Assembly (NCBI GenBank): GCA_022844015.1
Contig: JALHMO010000074.1
Span: 1 to 33,831, forward strand
DNA length: 33,831 nucleotides
Origin: Reyranella sp.
Lineage (GTDB): Bacteria; Pseudomonadota; Alphaproteobacteria; Reyranellales; Reyranellaceae
Reading direction: 5' to 3'
The notes beneath the pieces are model-generated. The model was given only the letters and a program-made list of their open reading frames with translations, ran no database searches and was not told the DNA's origin. Within the stretch, counting starts at the first letter, position 1; every line of letters starts with the position of its first letter. The position numbers and the translations under genes are program-made. Of the stretch, positions 16,788-23,977 are shown piece by piece.

Positions 16788-16852
16788 GCCGCAAACCGCA
16801 TCCGGCGCCCGCCGCTCTGCGCGGCGTCGGTGAACCAACAGTTCCGCATCAT
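16784..16852 (-). CDS. 22-residue upstream ORF coupled to the SMP-30 gene
   Basis: A micro-ORF that starts at tandem ATGs (16852 and 16849), with AGGGGGGAG just upstream. Its product begins MMRNCWFTDAAQ and ends RRMRFAA, and its TGA overlaps the ATG of the SMP-30 gene (ATGA). The ribosome-binding site is much better than that of the downstream gene, which supports translation of the small ORF and coupling. Cys, Trp and the Arg-rich end could make it a regulatory leader or a small functional peptide. It could instead be part of a longer 5' extension. No homologue was recognised. Confidence 0.5.
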   Translation of the reverse strand: MMRNCWFTDAAQSGGRRMRFAA

Positions 16853-16988
16853 CTCTCCCCCCTGCTCTTGTTGCTCTTCAGTTGCCAACGACGGCGCCAG
16901 TCTATTGCCGGACGCGTTGCTGTCCAACAGCCCGGACTCCCTCATTCTTCTCTCCGGCGCTGCCGCGGAGAGTATTGCCGCGAGCGCG

Positions 16989-17160
16989 CCACTCATCGGC
17001 GCGAACCTGACTTTGCCGCGAAGAGCGGATCATGCGCTGGGAGCGCGCCACTCCAGTGGCGCTCAGAGAATGTGAGAGCGACATGAAAAGCGCCACTGGA
17101 GTGGCGCGCTCCCAGCGCATGATTGTCAAAGCGGGGTTCGCGCCTATGAGTGGCGTGCCC
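16989..17160. repeat. long inverted repeat (35-bp perfect arms) with outer arms
   Basis: Arms 17029-17063 and 17089-17123 are exact reverse complements across 35 bases, separated by 25 bases, and contain the smaller palindrome CGCCACTCCAGTGGCG. Imperfect complementarity continues outwards, for example GCCACTCATCGGCGCGAACC on the left against its inverse with one change on the right. The element lies in the 442-base gap (16853-17294) between the divergent SMP-30 unit and the YedI-like gene. No ORF is recognised. A shorter relative is at 26252-26280. Confidence 0.9.
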
Positions 17161-17204
17161 CCAGCGGAGCATCATTCCAGAGTCAACGACAGCCCCGGGC
17201 AAAG

Positions 17205-17210
17205 TATAGT
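17205..17210 (+). promoter_or_regulatory. candidate -10 box (TATAGT) for the YedI/DUF808 gene
   Basis: TATAGT at 17205-17210 matches the -10 consensus at five of six positions and lies in the only AT-containing stretch before the gene. No good -35 is found 16-18 bases upstream. The implied leader is about 80 bases. This is a weak call. Confidence 0.25.
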
Positions 17211-17294
17211 GGGGGCGCAGGCACCGTTGGAGCAGGTGCCTCGAACACTTTCCTTGCCGGCGGCGGCGGCGCCGGCCTCTCGCGTGGTGGTGAC

Positions 17295-18302
17295 ATGAGC
17301 GTTGGTCTGGTGGCTCTGTTCGACGATATCGCGGCGCTGGCGAAGGCGGCGGCAGCGTCGATCGACGACGTCGCGAGCCAGGCCGTCAAGGCCGGCACCA
17401 AGGCCGCCGGCGTCGTGATCGACGACACGGCCGTCACGCCGCGCTATCTCACCGACTTCAGCCCGGCACGAGAGCTGCCGATCATCGGCCGCATCGCGCT
17501 GGGCTCGCTGAAGAACAAGATCCTGGTCCTTCTGCCCGCAGCGCTGGCGCTGAGCTTCCTGCTGCCCCAGGCGATCACGCCGCTCTTGATGCTGGGCGGG
17601 GCCTACCTCTGCTACGAAGGCGCGGAGAAGGTCTACGAGCTGCTGTTCCCGCACGAGGCGCACGCCCACGAGGCTGGGCTCGAGACGATCGCTGTCGATG
17701 CCAAGAGCTTCGAGGACGAGAAGATCGCCAGCGCCATCAAGACCGATTTCATCCTGTCGGCCGAGATCATGGCGATAACGCTCGCCACCCTCCCCGGTGC
17801 CGGCATCGTCAACCAGGCGATCATCCTCGCGGTTGTCGGGATCGGCATCACGGCGGCGGTCTACGGCGTCGTCGCCCTGATCGTCAAAGCCGACGATGTC
17901 GGCCTGGCGCTGGCGCGCCTGTCGCCCGGTTCGGCCGCCGCCGCCCCGCTGCGCGTGCTCGGCCGCGCCATCGTGCACGCCATGCCGTACCTGCTCGCCG
18001 CCCTCTCGGCCATCGGCACCGCGGCGATGATCTGGGTGGGCGGCGGCATCGTCCTGCACGGCCTCGCGGAGTATGGGCTCGGCTGGCCCGCCCATGCGCT
18101 CCATGACACAGGCGCAGCCGTCGCGCGCGCGGCCTCCTTCGCGCCGGCGCTGGTCGCCTGGCTGGTGGAAGCTGCCGGTGCCGGCCTGGCCGGCTTCGCC
18201 ATCGGGCTGCTGGCCATCCCGCTGACCGGCCGCGTGCTGTCGCCGCTCTGGCGGCAGGCAAAGTCGCTCGGCCGCCAGGTCGTGATGCGTTTCAGGACCT
18301 GA
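17295..18302 (+). CDS. YedI/DUF808 family inner-membrane protein
   Basis: 335-residue polytopic membrane protein of the DUF808 (YedI) family. The N-terminus GLVALFDDIAALAKAAAASI and the segment VVIDDTAVTPRYLTDFSPAR are family signatures, followed by the conserved first membrane pair (NKILVLLPAALALSFLLPQ). Next is the LGGAYLCYEGAEKVYELLFP motif, a charged loop (EDEKIASAIKTDFILSAEIM), and then at least four further hydrophobic helices to a positively charged C-terminus. The biochemical role of the family is not established. The Shine-Dalgarno is poor. The stop abuts the stop of the convergent hydrolase without any spacer, so there is no room for a conventional terminator between them. Confidence 0.92.
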   Translation: MSVGLVALFDDIAALAKAAAASIDDVASQAVKAGTKAAGVVIDDTAVTPRYLTDFSPARELPIIGRIALGSLKNKILVLLPAALALSFLLPQAITPLLMLGGAYLCYEGAEKVYELLFPHEAHAHEAGLETIAVDAKSFEDEKIASAIKTDFILSAEIMAITLATLPGAGIVNQAIILAVVGIGITAAVYGVVALIVKADDVGLALARLSPGSAAAAPLRVLGRAIVHAMPYLLAALSAIGTAAMIWVGGGIVLHGLAEYGLGWPAHALHDTGAAVARAASFAPALVAWLVEAAGAGLAGFAIGLLAIPLTGRVLSPLWRQAKSLGRQVVMRFRT

Positions 18303-19241
18303 CTACGGCTCCGCCTCGCCAGCGAGCCGCCGCGACGCCGACGAGAGCCATTCGGCGATCAGCGGCACGGACCGGTCGAGGTGGTCGTGAAACAGCAGGT
18401 GACCGGCGTCGGGCACGGTGCGCACCTCGTAGCCGGGCACGCCCGAGAACCGCATGAAAAGCCGTGTGGCCCATGCCGGGATCGCCTTGTCGCGATCGCC
18501 GGTGAGCACGAGCGTGGGCGGCGCGCGCTCGAGGCGCGGCGCCGAGAAGCCGAACAGGCTGGCGACGCTGCGCGCGCTCAGCTCCCAGGCCATCGCGGGA
18601 TCGGCACGTTCGCGCACGTAGCGCGCCACGGCGGGATCGGGCGACAGATGCTCGAAGCCGTGCACCAGCGTGGTCAGGGGATAAGGTCGCGTGCGGTGCC
18701 GCGCAATCCAGCGTGCGCGCAGACGGAACGACAGCAGCTTGCCGGGATAGACGAAGTTGTGGGCGACCGCGAGGTCGGGCGCCAGCCCGCGCAGCAGCCC
18801 GAAGATGGTGAGAAGCCCGCCCATGCTCGAGCCCATAAGGACGACCGGGCGTGGCGAGCGCGCCCGCGCGAAGTCGATCGCCGCGCCGGCGGCGGCGATC
18901 GCCTCCTCGACGGTGCAGTCGCCGCGCTCGCCCTCGGTCAATCCATGGCCCGGCCGATCGACGCCGACGAACGTGTACCCATGACGCGCCATCAGCCCGC
19001 CGAGCAGGAAGTACAGGCGCGCATGCGCCCCGCTGCCCGGCTGGAACACCACCGTTGCCCTGGGCTCGGCGCAGGGATGCACGTCGAGATGGATGCGCCG
19101 CCCGCGCGCCGGCACCCACGCGTCCTCGATCGCCGCCAGCATGCGCTCGACCTCGGCCGCGCCGCCCGCCATGCCGGCAAGGCGCGGGCTGTCGAGAACC
19201 ATCTGCCGGACGCCGGCCGACACATCCTGCACCGACGGCAT
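18303..19241 (-). CDS. alpha/beta hydrolase (serine aminopeptidase/lipase-like)
   Basis: 312-residue alpha/beta hydrolase. The oxyanion region is VVFQPGSGAHARLY (about 65-78), followed by VGVDRPGHGLTEG (92-104) and the nucleophile elbow GSSMGG (137-142, Ser139). The acid is probably in VLTGDRDKAIPAWA and the catalytic His in VPDAGHLLFHDH. This arrangement is that of monoglyceride-lipase/S33-like esterases. No signal peptide was found. ATG 19241 has AAGGAG 7 bases upstream and is preferred over the adjacent GTG 19244. It is divergent from the FMN monooxygenase; the 98 bases between them contain no strong promoter that I can identify. Confidence 0.88.
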   Translation of the reverse strand: MPSVQDVSAGVRQMVLDSPRLAGMAGGAAEVERMLAAIEDAWVPARGRRIHLDVHPCAEPRATVVFQPGSGAHARLYFLLGGLMARHGYTFVGVDRPGHGLTEGERGDCTVEEAIAAAGAAIDFARARSPRPVVLMGSSMGGLLTIFGLLRGLAPDLAVAHNFVYPGKLLSFRLRARWIARHRTRPYPLTTLVHGFEHLSPDPAVARYVRERADPAMAWELSARSVASLFGFSAPRLERAPPTLVLTGDRDKAIPAWATRLFMRFSGVPGYEVRTVPDAGHLLFHDHLDRSVPLIAEWLSSASRRLAGEAEP

Positions 19242-19339
19242 CACGCGTCTCCTTCCTTCAGACCCGCGATCACGAGTTTACACGCCATTGTCCACCTGCA
19301 GCAAAACGGGGAAGCTCTGCCTCTGAGGGAGTCGAAGCG

Positions 19340-20686
19340 ATGACGGTACGCAGGATGCAGCTCGGCCTGTCGATACGCGGCCACGGCTATCACCCGGCGG
19401 CCTGGCGCCATCCGGACGTGCCGGCCGACGGCACCCTGCATGTCGAGCACTATGTGCGGAGCGCGCAAATCGCCGAGCGCGGCAAGCTCGACATGATCTT
19501 CTTCGCCGATGGCGCCGGCATTCGCCAAGGCGACACCCCGCGCGGCTCGCTGGCGCGGACCGGCCGGGACATGGTCGAGCTGGAGCCGATGACCCTGCTG
19601 CCCGCACTGGCCATGGTCACCCGGCATGTCGGCCTGGTGACGACCGCCTCGACCACCTACAACGAGCCCTACAACCTCGCCCGCAAGTTCGCCACGCTGG
19701 ACCTGATCAGCAAGGGCCGCGCCGGCTGGAACGTGGTCGCCTCCTGGTCGGAGCTCGAGGCGCAGAATTTCGGGCTGGAGACGACGCTCGACTACGACAC
19801 GCGCTATGCCCGCTCCGCCGAGTTCGTCGAGGTGGTCAAGGGGCTGTGGGACAGCTGGGACGACGGCGCGCTGGTGCTCGACAAGGCGGGCGGTCGCTAT
19901 CTCGACGAGGCCAAGATGCACGTGCTGAACCACCGGGGGCGGTTCTTCAAAGTAAGGGGCCCGCTGAACGTCGCCGGCATGCCGCAAGGCCATCCGGTGA
20001 TCGTTCAGGCCGGCGCGTCGGAGCAGGGTCGCGAGCTCGGCGCCGCCACCGCCGAGGTCATTTACGCGGTCGCCGGCTCGCTCGAAGGCGCGCGCGCCTA
20101 CTATGCCGACGTCAAGGGGCGGATGGCGAAGCACGGCCGCGAGCCCGACGATCTCAAGATCATGCCGGCGCTCTGCCCGGTCGTCGGCCGCACCCGCGCC
20201 GAGGCGCAGGCGAAGTACGATGCGCTGCAGGCCCTGTTCGACCCTCTGGCCGGCCTCGGCTCGCTCTACAGCGCGTTCGGCGACCTGTCGGGCCATGCGC
20301 TGGATGGCCCGGTGCCCATCGATGCGCTGGGCCCGCAGGAGCTGCGCAGCCTGAGCGTCCAGTTCGTCGAGCGGATGCGGCGCGAGAAGCCCACCATTCG
20401 CGAGCTCTACCTCAGGTCCGGCATCACCGGCTCGGCCCGGATCGGCACGCCCGCCGACATCGCCGACACCATGCAGGAGTGGTTCGAGGCGAACGCCTGC
20501 GATGGCTTCAACGTCACCCCGGCCACCCTGCCCGGCGGGGCCGAGGACTTCGTCGACATGGTGGTTCCCGAGTTGCAGCGCCGCGGCCTGTTCCGCACCG
20601 AGTACGAGGGCCGGACCTTGCGGGAAAACCTCGGCCTGCGCCCGGTGAAGAGCCGCTACAGCCGGGAGCGCAAGGCCGCAGAGTAG
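19340..20686 (+). CDS. FMN-dependent monooxygenase, NtaA/SnaA/DszA family
   Basis: 448-residue FMNH2-dependent monooxygenase of the nitrilotriacetate/pristinamycin/dibenzothiophene-sulfone class, a two-component enzyme that needs a separate flavin reductase. Hallmarks are the early MQLGLSIRGHGYHPAAWRHP, HYVRSAQIAERGKLDMIFFA, the mid motif TASTTYNEPYNLARKFATLD, GRAGWNVVASW, and the segment GHPVIVQAGASEQGRELGA. The C-terminal FVDMVVPELQRRGLFRTEYE is characteristic and ends as the family does. ATG 19340 has GAGGGAG 8 bases upstream; the open frame before it is a shadow of the divergent hydrolase. No reductase gene is adjacent. Likely substrates are aminocarboxylates, thioethers or sulfones, but nothing local narrows this. 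Confidence 0.92.
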   Translation: MTVRRMQLGLSIRGHGYHPAAWRHPDVPADGTLHVEHYVRSAQIAERGKLDMIFFADGAGIRQGDTPRGSLARTGRDMVELEPMTLLPALAMVTRHVGLVTTASTTYNEPYNLARKFATLDLISKGRAGWNVVASWSELEAQNFGLETTLDYDTRYARSAEFVEVVKGLWDSWDDGALVLDKAGGRYLDEAKMHVLNHRGRFFKVRGPLNVAGMPQGHPVIVQAGASEQGRELGAATAEVIYAVAGSLEGARAYYADVKGRMAKHGREPDDLKIMPALCPVVGRTRAEAQAKYDALQALFDPLAGLGSLYSAFGDLSGHALDGPVPIDALGPQELRSLSVQFVERMRREKPTIRELYLRSGITGSARIGTPADIADTMQEWFEANACDGFNVTPATLPGGAEDFVDMVVPELQRRGLFRTEYEGRTLRENLGLRPVKSRYSRERKAAE

Positions 20687-20714
20687 ACGCCCTCACGACC
20701 CCGCTGCACGGGCA

Positions 20715-20947
20715 GGGCATTCGTATATGGACGCACTTTCATTTTCCTCCCTAGCGAAGCTGGGGAGGTGCCCCCGTAATCGGGGGCGGAGGGGTCATGA
20801 GCCCCAGTCCCGCTGCCCATGACCCCTCCGTCCGCGTCGGCATTTTGGCCGCGGAGCGGCCAAAAGCCTTTAGACGCGGACACCTCCCCAGCTTCGCCTA
20901 GATTCGCCAGGGAGGAAAATGAATGGCGCGCCCATATGCGAATGCCC
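20715..20947. repeat. MITE-like palindromic element, copy B
   Basis: 233-bp element with terminal inverted repeats GGGCATTCGTATATGGACGC (20715-20734) and its inverse with two changes (20928-20947). Further inside are inverted copies of CATTTTCCTCCCT and of GCGAAGCTGGGGAGGTG. The core carries GGAGGGGTCATG and its inverse, plus a separate hairpin around 20846-20867 (TTTTGGCCGC with GCGGCCAAAA). It shares core and ends with copy A. It fills the 310-base gap (20687-20996) between two convergent genes and has no transposase ORF. Confidence 0.85.
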
Positions 20948-20996
20948 GGGCTGCACGGGCGGGACCGGGCCTTCCGGTCGGCGGGCTTCGACCCTG

Positions 20997-21440
20997 CTAT
21001 TCACCGATCTCGGGCTCGACGAGCCTTGCCAGGTTCAGCAGCGAATCCTGCCAGCCGAGGTAGCAGGCCTCCGGGGGGATGACGTCCGGCACGCCGGACT
21101 GCACGATTTCCAGCTCGGTGCCGACCGACACCTTCGTCAACGTCACGGACACCACGATCTCGCCGGGCAGGCCGGGATCGTCGAACCTGTCCGTGTAGCG
21201 CAGGCGCTCGTTCGGGACGAGCTCGACGTACTCCCCGCCGAACGCATGGCTCTTGCCCGTCGTGAAGTTGCGGAAGGACATCCTGAAGGTGCCTCCGACC
21301 TTAGGCTCGAGATGGTGCACGGTGCAGGCGAAGCCGTTGGGCGGAAGCCATTTCGCGAGCGCATCCGCCTCGAGGAAGGCGCGATAGACCTTCTCCGGGC
21401 TGGTTGCGAGAACACGGTGCAGGCGAACGGTGCTGGGCAT
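20997..21440 (-). CDS. SRPBCC/AHSA1-domain protein
   Basis: 147-residue START-like (SRPBCC) domain of the activator-of-Hsp90/polyketide-cyclase-like class. The N-terminal VRLHRVLATSPEKVYRAFLE, ALAKWLPPNGF, GGTFRMSFRNF and the YVELVPNERLRYTDRFDDP stretch match AHSA1 proteins, and the C-terminal CYLGWQDSLLNLARLVEPEI is the usual long helix. The start is ATG 21440, with AGGA 8-9 bases upstream. It lies downstream of a YciI-domain gene on the same strand, a frequent pairing in which the cofactor or ligand is unknown. These proteins bind small hydrophobic ligands rather than having a fixed reaction. Confidence 0.88.
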   Translation of the reverse strand: MPSTVRLHRVLATSPEKVYRAFLEADALAKWLPPNGFACTVHHLEPKVGGTFRMSFRNFTTGKSHAFGGEYVELVPNERLRYTDRFDDPGLPGEIVVSVTLTKVSVGTELEIVQSGVPDVIPPEACYLGWQDSLLNLARLVEPEIGE

Positions 21441-21572
21441 GCTGACTATCCTGTGATTTGCCGTTTGATGTCCCGAGGACGAACGAACCCAGGCCAATCC
21501 GACACGGGCCTTCGGGATTCTTCGAGCTTTCGGCCGACAGGTCCGGCTGCCCGATACCCGACTGCCGCCAGT

Positions 21573-21941
21573 TCATTGCAGATCGGCCATCTCGTACAGC
21601 GGCCGAATCTCGATCTCGCTCGGTCCCGGCATGGGATTGGGGCAGCGCTTCACCCAGGCAACCGCCTCGTCCATGTCCCTGACTTCCCACAGCCAGAAGC
21701 CGGCGACCAGCTCGCGGGTCGCGGCGAACGGCCCGTCGATGACCGTCCGGCCGGGACCGTCGAACGCGACGCGCTTGCCCTGCGAGGAGGGCCGCAGGCC
21801 GTCGCCCGTGCGCAGGATGCCGGCATCGGCCAGCTCCCTGTTGAATCGACCCATCGCCTCGAGCAGCGCGCTCGTTTCGGGCGTGGCGACAAAGCCCTTC
21901 TCGCTGTCCTCGGTAGCCTTCACGAGCACCATAACACGCAT
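21573..21941 (-). CDS. YciI/DGPF-domain protein
   Basis: 122-residue dimeric ferredoxin-like protein of the YCII/DGPF family. It shows MRVMVLVKATEDSEKG at the N-terminus, then MGRFNRELADAGIL, and the family signature VIDGPFAATRELVAGFWLWE (with the DGPF core) before the C-terminal DEAVAWVKRCPNP. ATG 21941 has AAGGAG 7 bases upstream. It is co-oriented with the SRPBCC gene 132 bases downstream and probably forms a small operon with it. In other genomes such pairs often sit with an ECF sigma factor; none is present here. Function is unknown. Confidence 0.88.
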   Translation of the reverse strand: MRVMVLVKATEDSEKGFVATPETSALLEAMGRFNRELADAGILRTGDGLRPSSQGKRVAFDGPGRTVIDGPFAATRELVAGFWLWEVRDMDEAVAWVKRCPNPMPGPSEIEIRPLYEMADLQ

Positions 21942-22088
21942 CGTCGGTCTCCTTGCCAATTGCCGGCCTCGCCGGCCTGTTCATGGGAACGACGAGCGAG
22001 GTCGTCCGATCCCGACATCGCCCCTGAAAAATTCTGGAGGCCGAGCGATTGCGCATGGAAGCTGGACGCTGTCTGTTGTGCAACTCAG

Positions 22089-22117
22089 TCATCCTGAGCG
22101 TAGCGAAGGATCTCACC
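22089..22117. repeat. fragment of a dispersed palindromic repeat
   Basis: The stretch starting GTCATCCTGAGCGTAGCGAA resembles a half-unit of the short palindromic repeats widespread between alphaproteobacterial genes. A weaker related stretch follows near 22160. It lies in the 275-base divergent region between the YciI gene and the amidohydrolase and no complete stem was found. Confidence 0.5.
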
Positions 22118-22216
22118 GCAAGAGGTTAAGCGCACACGTGTAACCAACAGCGATGAAGCCCTTCGCTGCGCGCAGGACGACGGCAAGACTCAATTGCGAT
22201 CCAGGACCACACAGCC

Positions 22217-23044
22217 ATGCCAGTCATCGACGTCCAGGTTCATCCCTTCGATCGCGATCATCCGGGTCGGCCGTGGGCCGGTCCCTCGCACGGGCTGCTC
22301 TCCGCCACCGGCGAGGAGATGGTCGCGGCGATGGACAGCGTCGGCGTCGACGGCGCGATCATGGTGTCGTCGTTCAGCGCCTACGAATACGATCCGAGCT
22401 ACGCGCTCGAGGTCTACAACGCGTATCCGGACAAGTTCCGGGTCGTGACGCCGGTCGACGCGACCGATCCGGCGATCGACGATGTGGTGGCGCGCTGGAA
22501 GACGACACCGGGCGCGCGCGGCATCCGTATCCGGATGCGCGAGGGCCTGCCGATGGACGCCGACCATCCCGGCCTGCACCGCGCCTTCGGCGCCGCCGCC
22601 CGGCATGACCTGCCGGTCAACCTGCTGTGCTGGGGCATCCTCTACAAAGGCCTGCCGCATATCCGGCGGCATCCCGACACGGTCATCGTGATCGATCATC
22701 TCGGCCTGCTGCAACCCATGCGCCCGCCGGTTCCCGCCGACGTCTGGGCCGACCTGCCGAAGCTGCTCGACCTCGCGCGATATCCAAACGTCCGGGTGAA
22801 GATCAGCGGCGCCTGCACCATGTCGCACCAGCCGTTCCCTTACGACGACATCTGGGCGCCGGTGCTGCGGATCATCGATGCATTCGGGCTGGATCGCTGC
22901 ATGTGGGGCACCGACTGGACGCGGACGATCGGCATGCTGACCTACGAGCAGGGCGTCGCGCCGTTCCGGGAAACCACCCGCCTGTCCGCGAGCGACAAGG
23001 CTGCGCTCATGGGAGGAACGGTGCAGAAGGTTTACAAGTGGTGA
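22217..23044 (+). CDS. amidohydrolase family protein (TIM-barrel metal hydrolase)
   Basis: 275-residue member of the COG2159 amidohydrolase/decarboxylase group. It starts MPVIDVQVHPFDRDHPG; the first metal motif reads D-V-Q-V-H, with Gln where the first His of the usual H-x-H stands. Next come MDSVGVDGAIMVSSFSAYEY, FRVVTPVDATDP, and VIVIDHLGLLQP (His). Finally CMWGTDWTRT places the essential Asp in a GTDW motif typical of this group. The C-terminus AALMGGTVQKVYKW is standard. The start is ATG 22217 with a weak site. It is followed 22 bases later by an SDR on the same strand, an obvious two-gene unit for hydrolysis (or decarboxylation) and oxidation of one substrate. Confidence 0.88.
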   Translation: MPVIDVQVHPFDRDHPGRPWAGPSHGLLSATGEEMVAAMDSVGVDGAIMVSSFSAYEYDPSYALEVYNAYPDKFRVVTPVDATDPAIDDVVARWKTTPGARGIRIRMREGLPMDADHPGLHRAFGAAARHDLPVNLLCWGILYKGLPHIRRHPDTVIVIDHLGLLQPMRPPVPADVWADLPKLLDLARYPNVRVKISGACTMSHQPFPYDDIWAPVLRIIDAFGLDRCMWGTDWTRTIGMLTYEQGVAPFRETTRLSASDKAALMGGTVQKVYKW

Positions 23045-23066
23045 CGTCAGACGGGGAGAGGACCGG

Positions 23067-23828
23067 ATGAATCGTCTTGCGGGCAAGGTTGCCGTGATCA
23101 CCGGCGCAGGCTCCGGCATCGGCCGGGCAGCGGCCAGGCTGTTCGTCGCCGAGGGCGCCAAGGTCGTCGTGGCGGAGATCGATGCGCCCTTGGGCGAGTC
23201 GAGCGCGCGCGAGGCCGGCGCCGATGCCCGCTTCGTGGCGACCGACGTGACCGACGAGGAGAGCGTCGAGCGGATGGTGCAAGAGGCCAGAGACACTTTC
23301 GGCCATGTCGACGTGCTGCTGAATTGCGCCGGCGGCTCGCTGCGCGAGGACCGACCCGTCACCGAGGTCGATCCCGCAGTGTGGGACCGCACCATCAACC
23401 TCGACCTGAAGGGGCCGTTCCTGTGCTGCCGTCACGTCATCCCCCTGATGGTCGAGCGGGGCAAGGGCAGCGTCGTCAACTTCTCCTCGGTGGTGGCCCT
23501 GCGCGGCAATCACATCGCGCATGTCTACGTCATGGCCAAGGGCGGCCTGATCTCTTTCACCCGGGCGCTGGCTGGTGCGTACTCACCCAAGGGCGTGCGC
23601 GTCAACGCCATCTGCCCCGGCATCGTGCTGACCGAGCGGGTGAGGAGCCGCTTCACCGGCGGCAACCAGATCCGCTTCGGCGGCATCGACGACATCGCCG
23701 GGCAATACCCCTTCGCGGTCGGCCAGCCGGAGGACATCGCCAACGTCGCCCTGTTCCTCGCCTCCGACGAATCGCGCATGGTGAACGGCGCGGCGATCCC
23801 GGCCGAGGGTGGATTCTCGGCGTACTGA
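23067..23828 (+). CDS. short-chain dehydrogenase/reductase (SDR)
   Basis: 253-residue classical SDR. Cofactor loop TGAGSGIGRAAA (about 12-23); acidic VVVAEIDA after strand 2 favours NAD over NADP. NCAGGS stands for the NAG motif. Catalytic Ser is in VVNFSSVVAL and Tyr/Lys in VYVMAKGG (YxxxK), then INAICPGIVLTERV as VNAICPG. The start ATG has GGGGAGAGG 5 bases upstream. The C-terminus VNGAAIPAEGGFSAY is family-typical. It lies 22 bases after the amidohydrolase and is probably co-transcribed with it; the substrate is an alcohol or ketone derived from that pathway. Confidence 0.92.
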   Translation: MNRLAGKVAVITGAGSGIGRAAARLFVAEGAKVVVAEIDAPLGESSAREAGADARFVATDVTDEESVERMVQEARDTFGHVDVLLNCAGGSLREDRPVTEVDPAVWDRTINLDLKGPFLCCRHVIPLMVERGKGSVVNFSSVVALRGNHIAHVYVMAKGGLISFTRALAGAYSPKGVRVNAICPGIVLTERVRSRFTGGNQIRFGGIDDIAGQYPFAVGQPEDIANVALFLASDESRMVNGAAIPAEGGFSAY

Positions 23829-23865
23829 CTTCCCGGTTGCTTCAAGCGCGAAGGATCAGCTCATC

Positions 23866-23959
23866 CTCTTCCGGACCGCGAGCGTCTCGCTCGCTCATGA
23901 ATCATGAGCGAGCGAGCCCCTTCGGCAAGCTCGGGGCAGGCGCTCGCGGTCCGCAAGAG
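23866..23959. terminator. two-tier palindrome between convergent SDR genes
   Basis: Inner arms CTCGCTCGCTCATGA (23886-23900) and the exact inverse at 23902-23916 form a hairpin. Outer arms at 23866-23884 and 23941-23959 are 19 bases with one mismatch (core GGACCGCGAGCG). The position between two converging stops suits a bidirectional transcription end, but there is no T-tract, so it may instead be a repeat element with no termination role. Confidence 0.5.
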
Positions 23960-23977
23960 CATGAACCTCGATCGCCC

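Noticed and set aside
15543..17075. Plus-strand open frame across the GFA-SMP-30 region
   Set aside because: It runs through a repeat element and is antisense to the SMP-30 gene, with low-complexity composition.
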